Positions 1 to 5,784 of a stretch of DNA of 5,914 nucleotides are shown piece after piece. A model generated the notes under the pieces. That model worked only from the letters and a program-made list of their open reading frames with translations. It was not told the origin of the DNA and did not search any database. How positions within the stretch are numbered: the first letter of the stretch is position 1; the number at the start of each line of letters is the position of its first letter. This DNA comes from Gammaproteobacteria bacterium (GTDB lineage: Bacteria > Pseudomonadota > Gammaproteobacteria > Pseudomonadales > Pseudomonadaceae): contig JAAZJF010000023.1 of assembly GCA_012800475.1 (NCBI GenBank), positions 1-5,914 of the forward strand. The letters run 5' to 3'. A program made the translations under genes and the position numbers.

Positions 1-489
1 ACTGCCAGCAACAGCACTGCTCTAGGCAACAGCGCTTTGGCCAGCGCCAATAATAGCGTAGCGCTGGGGCAAGGTTCAGTCGCGGATCGTGCCAATAGCG
101 TATCCGTGGGTACTGTGGGTGGCGAGCGTCAAATCACCAACGTTGCCGCCGGTGTCGCGCCGACGGATGCGGTGAACGTCAGCCAGCTTGATGCCCTTGG
201 AAGTAAGGTGAATCAGTACTTTAATGCCGCCAATAAGCGCATTGATAAAGTGGATAACAATGCCCGTGCAGGTATTGCGGCGGCCATGGCGGCCGGTACC
301 TTACCGCAATCAACGCTACCAGGAAAAAGCATGGTCACTGTAGGTGCTTCAACCTACCGTGGTGAGTCAGCTCTAGCTTTAGGTGTATCACGTCTGTCGG
401 ATAACGCCCGCACCGTGATCAAAGCCAATGCTTCAGCAGACAGCCGTGGTAACGCCGGTGCTGCAGTGGGTGCAGGCTGGCACTGGTAA
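1..489 (+). CDS. Trimeric autotransporter adhesin, C-terminal end (5' part outside window)
   Basis: This is the last 162 codons of a YadA-family (type Vc) trimeric autotransporter, a surface adhesin whose C-terminus forms a trimeric beta-barrel in the outer membrane and exports the rest of the chain. The frame is open from base 1, so the true start lies upstream; a TTG at position 37 is internal. Visible in order are the end of a left-handed beta-roll head with NSxALG-type repeats, a neck (ERQITNVAAGV followed by PTDAVNVSQL), a short coiled-coil stalk (about LDALGSKVNQYF to KRIDKVDNNA), and the membrane anchor. The anchor begins near ARAGIAAAMA and ends in AAVGAGWHW, with the terminal aromatic residue expected for BAM-dependent assembly. 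The total length and ligand cannot be judged. The next gene resembles the peptidoglycan-tethering partner of such adhesins. Family assignment is very secure; AtaA orthology is not claimed. Confidence 0.95.
   Translation, partial: TASNSTALGNSALASANNSVALGQGSVADRANSVSVGTVGGERQITNVAAGVAPTDAVNVSQLDALGSKVNQYFNAANKRIDKVDNNARAGIAAAMAAGTLPQSTLPGKSMVTVGASTYRGESALALGVSRLSDNARTVIKANASADSRGNAGAAVGAGWHW
10..111 (+). repeat. 42-bp (14-residue) adhesin head repeats
   Basis: Two full 42-bp units (10-51 and 52-93) and the start of a third (94-111) encode a 14-residue period that begins NSTALG, NSVALG and NSVSVG. This is the typical YadA-like head repeat, one turn of a beta-roll. The units are diverged at DNA level, so they look like old structural repeats rather than a recently expanded array. 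More units probably lie upstream of the window. Confidence 0.8.
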
Positions 490-501
490 TCCTAAAGGTG
501 T

Positions 502-528
502 GCGCTGCTCAGTGATTCTGAGCAGCGC
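502..528 (+). terminator. Hairpin after adhesin gene, possible weak terminator
   Basis: A perfect 11-bp stem, gcgctgctcag paired with ctgagcagcgc, encloses the 5-base loop tgatt, starting 12 bases after the adhesin stop codon. Only a poor T-rich stretch follows (ttgactactgtttatt), so termination may be partial. It may instead separate or stabilise the adhesin and lipoprotein parts of a shared transcript. A TTGACT at 529-534 could serve as a -35 box for the next gene, but no good -10 is seen at the right distance. Confidence 0.55.
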
Positions 529-571
529 TTGACTACTGTTTATTCCTCTTGATATCCATAACGAGAATCTA

Positions 572-1450
572 ATGAAAAAAATTCATGCCTTAGCTTTGGC
601 TGTTAGCAGTTATTTTTTGGTGGCTTGTGCAAGCAATAGTACGCAGCAGGATGAAGTAAGTTTTCCTAAACTCGGTTCAACCTATTTAAAAACCGGTGCT
701 TTTATCGAGCCAAGTGCCTTTGAGCGTATTCAGCCGGGTCTGGATCGTGATCAGGTGCGTTTGATTTTAGGTAACCCGCACTTTAATGAAGGCTTGATTC
801 CTAAAAATAACTGGAATTATGCTTTTAACTTCAAAGTCGGCCAAGAGAGCCACGAATATATAACCTGTCAGTATCAAGTGCAGTTCGCCAAGGTTGAGGT
901 GAAGCCTCAGCCTATTTCTCACGAGCAAACGGTAGCCACTCGTCAAAGCTTAATGGTCGCTGAGCACTGGGAAAACCCAACCTGTGAAGCGCTTGTGCGT
1001 GCCACAGTCAGTACGCAAGCGCCTGTTGCCGTGATTGCGACAGATCAGTCTGTAGAACGGTTTGAACTATCGGGTGATGCACTCTTTGCCTTTGCAGGTT
1101 CTGCTTATAAAGATCTAACCCCCGCAGGTGTGCGCAGCTTAGAAAAATTAGTGGCTGATATTAAGCAGCACTATGTGGAGATTGAGCGCATTAAAGTGAC
1201 GGGTCACACTGACCGTATTGGTTCTGCAGCCAGTAATCACAGATTATCTTTGGCGCGCGCCAACACAGTCGCGCAGTATTTGGCCAGTCACGGTATTGAT
1301 CGTGATGTGATTGTGACTGAAGGTCGTGGTTTTTTTGAACCTGTCGCTGAGTGCGGCACCAGTACGCAAATTACACCTGAATTGGTTGCTTGCTTACAGC
1401 CTAACCGCCGAGTTGTTTTAGAAATTAAAGCCACCCGTCAAGCGCAGTAA
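572..1450 (+). CDS. tpgA: TpgA-like lipoprotein: BamE/SmpA-like domain plus OmpA-like peptidoglycan-binding domain
   Basis: A 292-residue exported protein. Residues 1-18 are a lipoprotein signal ending in the lipobox LVAC, with lipidated Cys19; Ala at +2 argues for sorting to the outer membrane. Residues about 50-108 look like a BamE/SmpA-OmlA domain (RIQPGLDRDQVRLILGNPHF, then NNWNYAFNF). Residues about 163-286 are an OmpA C-terminal domain with GHTDRIGS and HRLSLARAN. Asp214 and Arg229 match the residues that bind diaminopimelate in OmpA-type domains, so peptidoglycan binding is expected. Cys261 and Cys274 flank a short insert before PNRRVVLEI and may form a disulfide; Cys99 and Cys138 are a second possible pair. 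In Acinetobacter Tol 5, TpgA is encoded next to the adhesin AtaA, binds it and tethers it to peptidoglycan. The position directly after an adhesin and the same domain plan support that role here. The ATG has GAGA five bases upstream. A generic OmpA-family lipoprotein is the alternative. Confidence 0.85.
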   Translation: MKKIHALALAVSSYFLVACASNSTQQDEVSFPKLGSTYLKTGAFIEPSAFERIQPGLDRDQVRLILGNPHFNEGLIPKNNWNYAFNFKVGQESHEYITCQYQVQFAKVEVKPQPISHEQTVATRQSLMVAEHWENPTCEALVRATVSTQAPVAVIATDQSVERFELSGDALFAFAGSAYKDLTPAGVRSLEKLVADIKQHYVEIERIKVTGHTDRIGSAASNHRLSLARANTVAQYLASHGIDRDVIVTEGRGFFEPVAECGTSTQITPELVACLQPNRRVVLEIKATRQAQ

Positions 1451-1463
1451 TAGCGCTAACCGT

Positions 1464-1501
1464 ATCAATACGGCAGCTGAGTCTATAGCTGCCGTATTGA
1501 T
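1464..1501 (+). terminator. Strong stem-loop, probable end of adhesin/tpgA transcript
   Basis: A perfect 15-bp inverted repeat: atcaatacggcagct at 1464-1478 pairs with agctgccgtattgat at 1487-1501 around an 8-base loop. It starts 13 bases after the stop codon of the lipoprotein gene. There is no T-run after the stem on either strand, so it is not a canonical intrinsic terminator. It could terminate inefficiently or protect the 3' end of the mRNA. The stem itself is certain; the role is inferred from position. Confidence 0.6.
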
Positions 1502-1682
1502 TGAACAAATTCAGGGCGCATAGCACCCTCATTTCTTATTTTATTGCCCTTCCGCTTTGTGTTGTAAAAGGCTATGTCTAGGCTTTTGCGCAGAGTGAAC
1601 AACGCTTGTCTTGCTGTTAAGCTCCAGATCTATTTTATTGATTTAACATGTTTTGATAATAGGGCGTCAGCCTATTTTCATA

Positions 1683-1712
1683 TATGCTGATCAAAGTGTT
1701 CGTATCAGCATA
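1683..1712. promoter_or_regulatory. 9-bp dyad upstream of fecR-like gene, candidate operator
   Basis: tatgctgat at 1683-1691 and atcagcata at 1704-1712 are perfect inverted repeats separated by 12 bases. The arm centres are 21 bp apart, about two helical turns, so both arms would face the same side of DNA. It ends five bases before a possible -35 box, a typical place for an activator. A dimeric DNA-binding protein could use it; no protein is identified. A simple RNA hairpin is the alternative. Confidence 0.4.
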
Positions 1713-1717
1713 GAAAC

Positions 1718-1747
1718 TTGCTAAGGTAAGCTTCTACTATATATAAA
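1718..1747 (+). promoter_or_regulatory. Possible sigma70-type promoter for the fecR-kinase operon
   Basis: TTGCTA (1718-1723) and TATAAA (1742-1747) are separated by 18 bases and match the -35 and -10 consensus at four and five of six positions. Transcription would begin near 1754, after the ATG at 1750 and just before the GTG at 1762. That would leave almost no leader, so either translation starts at 1762 or the true promoter is further upstream. The AT-rich background makes chance matches likely. Confidence 0.25.
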
Positions 1748-1749
1748 GT

Positions 1750-3027
1750 ATGGGGTGTGGCGTGCGTTTTATTTATATTTTTATATCGGTTGTGTTGTCA
1801 AATATAGCGCTGCACAGTATTGCTTTGGCATCTGCTTTAGAGCACAAGGAGGGTGTGGTTGTGCACAGCCATACCGTCATTGCAGGCGACACATTGTGGG
1901 ACTTATCAAAAAAATATTTAGGCAATCCGCTCAATTATACTCAGATTAAACAGGCTAATAATATTGATAGTGAATATGCTCTTCAGCCTGGCCAAGAGTT
2001 GCAGTTTATTAGTGCGCGTTTTTACCCAGGTATTGTAACTGGCGTGACAGGCCAAGCTTATAGCTTGAGTGGTACAGCTAAAAAACCGCTGCGCAAGGGG
2101 TTTATAATCGAGCAAGGCAGTCTGGTTCAAGCGCTGGAACAATCTTTTGTAAACCTACAATTTATGAATCAAGTCGAAGTTGCAATAGCACCCAACTCAG
2201 TGGTGTTATTTCATAGCGCTGCACAAGCGCAATCGGCGCAATTAACACCTCAATTAGAATTACAGCAGGGCGCAGCAGAGTTTCAAGTGCCAGCACTACA
2301 GTCCGATTACAATAAGCTCGAAGTGCTCACACCCTACCTAACGCTCGGTGTGCGAGGAACGCATTTTCGTGTGAAGCATGCTGATGGTGTCATGCTCAGT
2401 GAGGTGCTATCGGGTCAAGTGGTGTTGACCCAAGAGCAGCAACAGCTCGCACAGATCAATCCAGGTGAAGGTGCTGTGTTTAATGCACAAACACAGCACC
2501 TCACACATGAAAAAATAGCTCCTCAACCCCGTATTTATAAGGTCAGTCGTGACCAGCAAGGTTTAAACTTTGAGTTTGTACAGCGGGATGTAGCGGCATA
2601 TAAAGTGAAAATATACAACGATGCTGACTATAGCGTGCCTGTATATGAGTTGACTCGCTCAAAGTCCAGTTTTTCCATATCTGCACAGCACGCAGTACAG
2701 GGGATGTATTATGTGTCCATCACTAGTCTGTCACCCAGTGGTATTGAGAGTTATCCTTTGCGCTATCAATCGCAAGGCGATGAAGTATTAGTGCAATCTG
2801 TGCCGCAAGGCGTTGAGTTTACTTTTCCGTATTGTGATACTCAGTGGCGTGTGCAGTTAGCTGAAAGCGAGCGTTTTTTGATACCTGCTATTGATCGAAC
2901 TGAAAAAAATGTATGCACAATGCTTATTAAAAATCTGCCTTCGATCACTTGGTACTGGCGTGTTTTTGAAGGTAATCAGCCTATAGATATGGCTGCAGGT
3001 CAGGTCAGTCTCATTGAAAAACAGTAA
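1750..3027 (+). CDS. Exported LysM and FecR domain protein
   Basis: A 425-residue protein with an N-terminal signal sequence (RFIYIFISVVLSNIALHSIA, probable cleavage around residues 28-30). A LysM domain follows at about 39-87 (HTVIAGDTLWDLSKKYLG to LQPGQELQF), a fold that usually binds peptidoglycan glycans. A FecR-type domain spans about 105-235, with the hallmark VRGTHFRV at 201-208. The C-terminal part (about 260-425) looks beta-rich, with repeated Y-x-V-x-I type strands and WYWRVFEG, and may be one or two immunoglobulin-like modules. This domain plan is known beside CHASE2 sensors, where such proteins are presumed periplasmic partners; a ligand is not known. It lacks the inner-membrane anti-sigma layout of classical FecR, and no sigma-factor gene is nearby. 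Translation may begin at ATG 1750, which has no clear ribosome site. GTG at 1762 is preceded by GGGG six bases upstream and gives a tidier signal peptide. An in-frame TAA at 1744-1746 excludes earlier starts. Confidence 0.85.
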   Translation: MGCGVRFIYIFISVVLSNIALHSIALASALEHKEGVVVHSHTVIAGDTLWDLSKKYLGNPLNYTQIKQANNIDSEYALQPGQELQFISARFYPGIVTGVTGQAYSLSGTAKKPLRKGFIIEQGSLVQALEQSFVNLQFMNQVEVAIAPNSVVLFHSAAQAQSAQLTPQLELQQGAAEFQVPALQSDYNKLEVLTPYLTLGVRGTHFRVKHADGVMLSEVLSGQVVLTQEQQQLAQINPGEGAVFNAQTQHLTHEKIAPQPRIYKVSRDQQGLNFEFVQRDVAAYKVKIYNDADYSVPVYELTRSKSSFSISAQHAVQGMYYVSITSLSPSGIESYPLRYQSQGDEVLVQSVPQGVEFTFPYCDTQWRVQLAESERFLIPAIDRTEKNVCTMLIKNLPSITWYWRVFEGNQPIDMAAGQVSLIEKQ

Positions 3028-4921
3028 GCATCCACATAACTTAACGCAAAAATTATTTAAAAGATTTTTATATGAGTGGCTGGTTATATCTGCGGCTTTG
3101 GCAGTTATTATAATAACTTACGCTACCTCAAACTGGCCCCGTTATGGTTATTTTATCTACGATGGTTTTGTTAATATTGTGGCGAAAGACCAAGTTGTTG
3201 ATAACGATATTGTGCTTATTACTGTTGATGAAAAAAGTATCAGGGCGTTAGGGCGTTGGCCTTGGTCAAGAAATCATCATGCTGATTTGATTTATACTTT
3301 GCAGGATGCGCAGCCTCGGGTGCTGGGCTTTAGTATCTTTTTTACTGAGGCCGAAAAAAATAAACAAGCAGATCAACGACTTAAAGAAGCGATTGAGAAA
3401 TCAACTTTCCCTGTTGTGATGCCTGTCTTACAAAATATGCATGATTTTTATTTTTCGACATCCAATACCTTGCTAGCGACCGTTGATATTAAGCCTGATC
3501 CTGATGGAGTGATTCGTCGCTTAAAGTTAATGCACAGCCATGAAACTGTGTTCTTCCCCCAGCTGAGCTTGCAAGCGTATTGGGCTGCATATCAAACAGG
3601 GTTTTCTGAAGATACACTGTATGATGATATGTTAATTAATTACTCGGCAAAAAATAGAACAGGATTTAAAGAAGTATCTTATATTGATGTTGTGCAAGGT
3701 CATTATAAGCAAGAAGATTTTAACGGTAAAATAATACTTATTGGTGTAACAGCAGCGGCATTGGGCGATAGAGTGGCAACACCTTTGACTACTGCACATC
3801 ACGCTATTGATATACATGCGCAAGTATTACATAACATATTGCATGATAATTTTATTGTTGAAGTGGGTTCGACTAAAAGTTTTTATATTGCATTATCTAT
3901 TGTTTTTGTTTTTTTATTGTTTGCTTTTTTAGCTTATAAAATACACCTCTTATATATTGCGATCGCTTTTTCTGTGGTGTTGTTGTTGGCGTCCATTGTG
4001 TTACTTAATGCAGGTATATGGTGGTCGCCATTGAGCAGTATTGTGGTGTTTTTCACTGCTTGGGCGGTGTGGAATTGGCGTCGATCGTTAGCGGTGATTG
4101 CTTGGTGTCGCCATTCAGTCAATTATTTTAAGCCGTCACGCCATGCTACAGGGGTGAATAGTGCGCTATATGGGCAGCGCTCAATGATCCAGGATCGGTT
4201 TCAATTTGAACTCAATGTGCTAGAGGATATGCTTGTATCGGCACAGAAAATTGAACACCAAAAAAGCATGTTAAAAACCTACTTATCACATGATTTACGC
4301 AGCCCACACGCATCCATGATGGCGCTCATACGTGCGCAAGATCATCCTACAACAGCACTGCCTGAAGCAGAGTTTTATCGCATGCTGGAGCAGTTGGTTC
4401 AGCAGAGTTTAAATCTACTCGATGACTTACTGGTGTTGAGCCGCAGTGAAGCTGAATCTGTACAGTTTGAGCCTGTCTTGCTGGCTGCGATCGTACAGGA
4501 TGCGCTGGATTATCTGTGGCCACAGTTCGTCGCTCAGCATATTGAGGTGGTGTTTAATAGGGATGCTGATGAGTTAGGCGAGATACAAGGCGACACTAAA
4601 ATGCTGTTGCGGGCGATTACGAATGTTTTAGAAAACTCAATCAAATATGCCGGTGCCGGCGCTACGGTGACAATCCACGTATATCGCTCAGGTGCACAGA
4701 TTGTCTTAAGCATTGCTGATAATGGGCCTGGGCTCAACAATATGAACAATGTTGCAGCACAGCGCCCGGCTGGGCTGGCATATACAAGTTATGGTTTAGG
4801 CTTAGAGTTGGTCCACTCTGTGGTCAAATCCCATCACGCCACCTTGCACAGTCAAGACTTAGACGGGCAAGGTGCGGTCTTTATCTTTAAGTTTTCAGCA
4901 CTGGATGCTCAGACACGTTAA
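3014..4921 (+). CDS. CHASE2-domain sensor histidine kinase
   Basis: A 635-residue inner-membrane kinase. Transmembrane segment 1 (about 22-37) leads to an extracytoplasmic CHASE2 sensor domain (about 40-285; VDEKSIRALGRWPWSR, PDPDGVIRR, GKIILIGVTAAALGDR). Three more hydrophobic segments follow (about 287-307, 309-333, 337-355), the usual CHASE2 topology. A probable coiled-coil linker precedes the dimerisation domain, whose H-box is LSHDLRSP with phospho-acceptor His426. The ATPase domain shows the N-box NVLENSIKYA (Asn541), G1 DNGPG (569-573) and G2 YGLGLEL (593-599). The segment between G1 and G2 is short, with no clear F-box. All residues for autophosphorylation appear present. TTG at 3014 is the only plausible start before the first membrane segment: AGG lies nine bases upstream and no ATG occurs there. 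The gene overlaps the LysM-FecR gene by 14 bases, which suggests translational coupling. The likely partner is the OmpR-type regulator encoded convergently. CHASE2 ligands are unknown. Confidence 0.92.
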   Translation: MKNSKHPHNLTQKLFKRFLYEWLVISAALAVIIITYATSNWPRYGYFIYDGFVNIVAKDQVVDNDIVLITVDEKSIRALGRWPWSRNHHADLIYTLQDAQPRVLGFSIFFTEAEKNKQADQRLKEAIEKSTFPVVMPVLQNMHDFYFSTSNTLLATVDIKPDPDGVIRRLKLMHSHETVFFPQLSLQAYWAAYQTGFSEDTLYDDMLINYSAKNRTGFKEVSYIDVVQGHYKQEDFNGKIILIGVTAAALGDRVATPLTTAHHAIDIHAQVLHNILHDNFIVEVGSTKSFYIALSIVFVFLLFAFLAYKIHLLYIAIAFSVVLLLASIVLLNAGIWWSPLSSIVVFFTAWAVWNWRRSLAVIAWCRHSVNYFKPSRHATGVNSALYGQRSMIQDRFQFELNVLEDMLVSAQKIEHQKSMLKTYLSHDLRSPHASMMALIRAQDHPTTALPEAEFYRMLEQLVQQSLNLLDDLLVLSRSEAESVQFEPVLLAAIVQDALDYLWPQFVAQHIEVVFNRDADELGEIQGDTKMLLRAITNVLENSIKYAGAGATVTIHVYRSGAQIVLSIADNGPGLNNMNNVAAQRPAGLAYTSYGLGLELVHSVVKSHHATLHSQDLDGQGAVFIFKFSALDAQTR

Positions 4922-5646
4922 AGTTTGAAGCTGATTTTATCCACAGGCTCTAATCGATAGCCATAGCCATAAATGGTATGCAGCTGCCACTTGTTTTCAG
5001 CGGTTAATTTGAGCTGGTTACGAATGCGGTAGATATGGGTATCGAGTGAGCGTGATGAGTATTTTTCTTCTTTTTTCCAGAATTTTTTATAGAGCATCTC
5101 GCGTGAAATAGGCTCACCGAGGTGTAAAAATAAAAACTTGGCAATCTCATACTCACGTAGAGGTAGTTTTTTCTCGATGCCATCATGGGTAATGATGAGG
5201 GACTTATCATCAAAGGTGAAATTTTGAATGGTTAAGTTTTTTTCAGTCAGTGCTGAGGTTGAGCCTTCCTTGCGCCGCATCAGGTTAAAAACACGTGCAC
5301 ACAGCTCAATTTCTCGATAGGGTTTGACTAAATAATCATCTGCTCCAGCAAGAAGGGCAGTGCTGATATCTTCTACATTATTATTGGAGGTCAGCATAAT
5401 CACAGCTGGCTCATGAGTGCATTGCGTGCGAATGGCATTGAGCAAATCAAGCCCGGTGCGCTGATCAATAAACCAATCTAAAATAAATAATTGGTACTGA
5501 TCCAATTGACCCATGAGCGGCTCGGATGATGCAAAGTAATCAATGTCTAAACGTTTAAGTGCAGGGATTTTGGTGTTTTTTAAAGCATTAAAAATATACT
5601 GCAGATCCGTTTGCGAATCATCAATAATAGCTGTTTTCATTTTCAA
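4918..5646 (-). CDS. OmpR/PhoB-family response regulator
   Basis: A 242-residue DNA-binding response regulator. The receiver domain (about 3-125) has the acidic pair Asp9-Asp10, phospho-acceptor Asp57 (FILDW), Thr86 (MLTS) and Lys108 (VKPY), so it should be phosphorylatable. A winged-helix effector domain (about 136-233) has LPLREYEIAKFLFLHLG, the recognition-helix region SSRSLDTHIYRIRNQL and the C-terminal hairpin TIYGYGYRLE, typical of OmpR/PhoB proteins that bind tandem direct repeats as dimers. The start is ambiguous: TTG at 5646 has AAGGA six bases upstream (5653-5657), while ATG at 5640, two codons on, has it at twelve. The probable cognate kinase is the CHASE2 protein on the opposite strand. 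The two genes converge and overlap by four bases rather than sharing an operon. A cluster of short repeats upstream may allow autoregulation. Confidence 0.93.
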   Translation of the reverse strand: MKMKTAIIDDSQTDLQYIFNALKNTKIPALKRLDIDYFASSEPLMGQLDQYQLFILDWFIDQRTGLDLLNAIRTQCTHEPAVIMLTSNNNVEDISTALLAGADDYLVKPYREIELCARVFNLMRRKEGSTSALTEKNLTIQNFTFDDKSLIITHDGIEKKLPLREYEIAKFLFLHLGEPISREMLYKKFWKKEEKYSSRSLDTHIYRIRNQLKLTAENKWQLHTIYGYGYRLEPVDKISFKL

Positions 5647-5686
5647 AAAGCATCCTTAAATTTTGAACAATGAGTCTGTTAGGCCC

Positions 5687-5692
5687 ATTAAA
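5687..5692 (-). promoter_or_regulatory. Possible -10 element of response regulator gene
   Basis: On the minus strand this reads TTTAAT, five of six matches to TATAAT, about 40 bases before the gene start. At the standard 17-base spacing the -35 position reads AACTGT, a very poor match, and it coincides with the first of the CAGT-core repeats. That pattern would suit an activator-dependent promoter. This is weak evidence by itself. Confidence 0.25.
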
Positions 5693-5708
5693 CAGGTGTG
5701 GCTTTAAG

Positions 5709-5748
5709 TACAGTTCGACTCAGTGAACTCAGTTTAAATCTTATCAGT
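5709..5748 (-). promoter_or_regulatory. Cluster of four CAGT-core repeats, candidate response-regulator operator
   Basis: Read on the plus strand, TACAGT (5709), CTCAGT (5719), CTCAGT (5728) and ATCAGT (5743) start 10, 9 and 15 bases apart. The middle two are part of an exact 7-base direct repeat ACTCAGT. On the coding strand of the regulator gene they read ACTGTA, ACTGAG, ACTGAG and ACTGAT. OmpR-family regulators commonly bind direct repeats spaced about 10-11 bp, and this cluster overlaps the expected -35 region. Autoregulation is inferred; the core is short and chance cannot be excluded. Confidence 0.35.
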
Positions 5749-5755
5749 TTGGCGC

Positions 5756-5784
5756 GACAGCCTCTTTAGGTCGGGGAGGATGTC
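5756..5784. mobile_element. Solitary hairpin resembling an IS200/IS605-type right end
   Basis: GACAGCCTC (5756-5764) and GAGGATGTC (5776-5784) form an inverted repeat with one mismatch around an 11-base loop. The stretch tcggggaggatgtcaag (5771-5787) closely resembles the GGGGAGGATGTCAA sequence that commonly ends tnpB-bearing IS200/IS605-family elements, from my memory of those ends. No tnpA or tnpB is present, so it would be a solo end, a decayed remnant or a small non-autonomous element. It also lies at the stop codon of the minus-strand reading frame, so it might serve as that gene's terminator. Confidence 0.4.

Larger units (their letters stand above)
1451..1749. other. Non-coding interval between tpgA-like gene and fecR-like gene
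   Basis: About 300 bases without a convincing gene. It holds the strong hairpin at 1464-1501, an AT-rich stretch with no clear feature (about 1502-1682), a 9-bp dyad at 1683-1712 and a possible promoter at 1718-1747. Reading frames here are short and lack plausible start and ribosome-site combinations. It separates the adhesin unit from the signalling unit. Confidence 0.7.

Noticed and set aside
1465..1500. GCCGTATTGA-type arms recall the Neisseria DNA uptake sequence GCCGTCTGAA, often found in terminators.
   Set aside because: The arms differ from the uptake sequence at several positions and no other copies occur in the window, so there is no support for an uptake signal.
1605..1660. Possible promoter with TTGCTG or TTGATT as -35 and GATAAT or TTTATT as -10.
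   Set aside because: No pair combines good matches with acceptable spacing in this AT-rich stretch.
1750..3027. Classical FecR anti-sigma regulator with a TonB-dependent receptor system.
   Set aside because: There is a signal peptide and LysM domain instead of a cytoplasmic anti-sigma region, and no sigma-factor or receptor gene is nearby.
5766..5784. TTGACA on the minus strand (5780-5785) as a -35 box for the response regulator gene.
   Set aside because: No -10-like hexamer lies 16-18 bases downstream. The match is part of the IS-end-like sequence.
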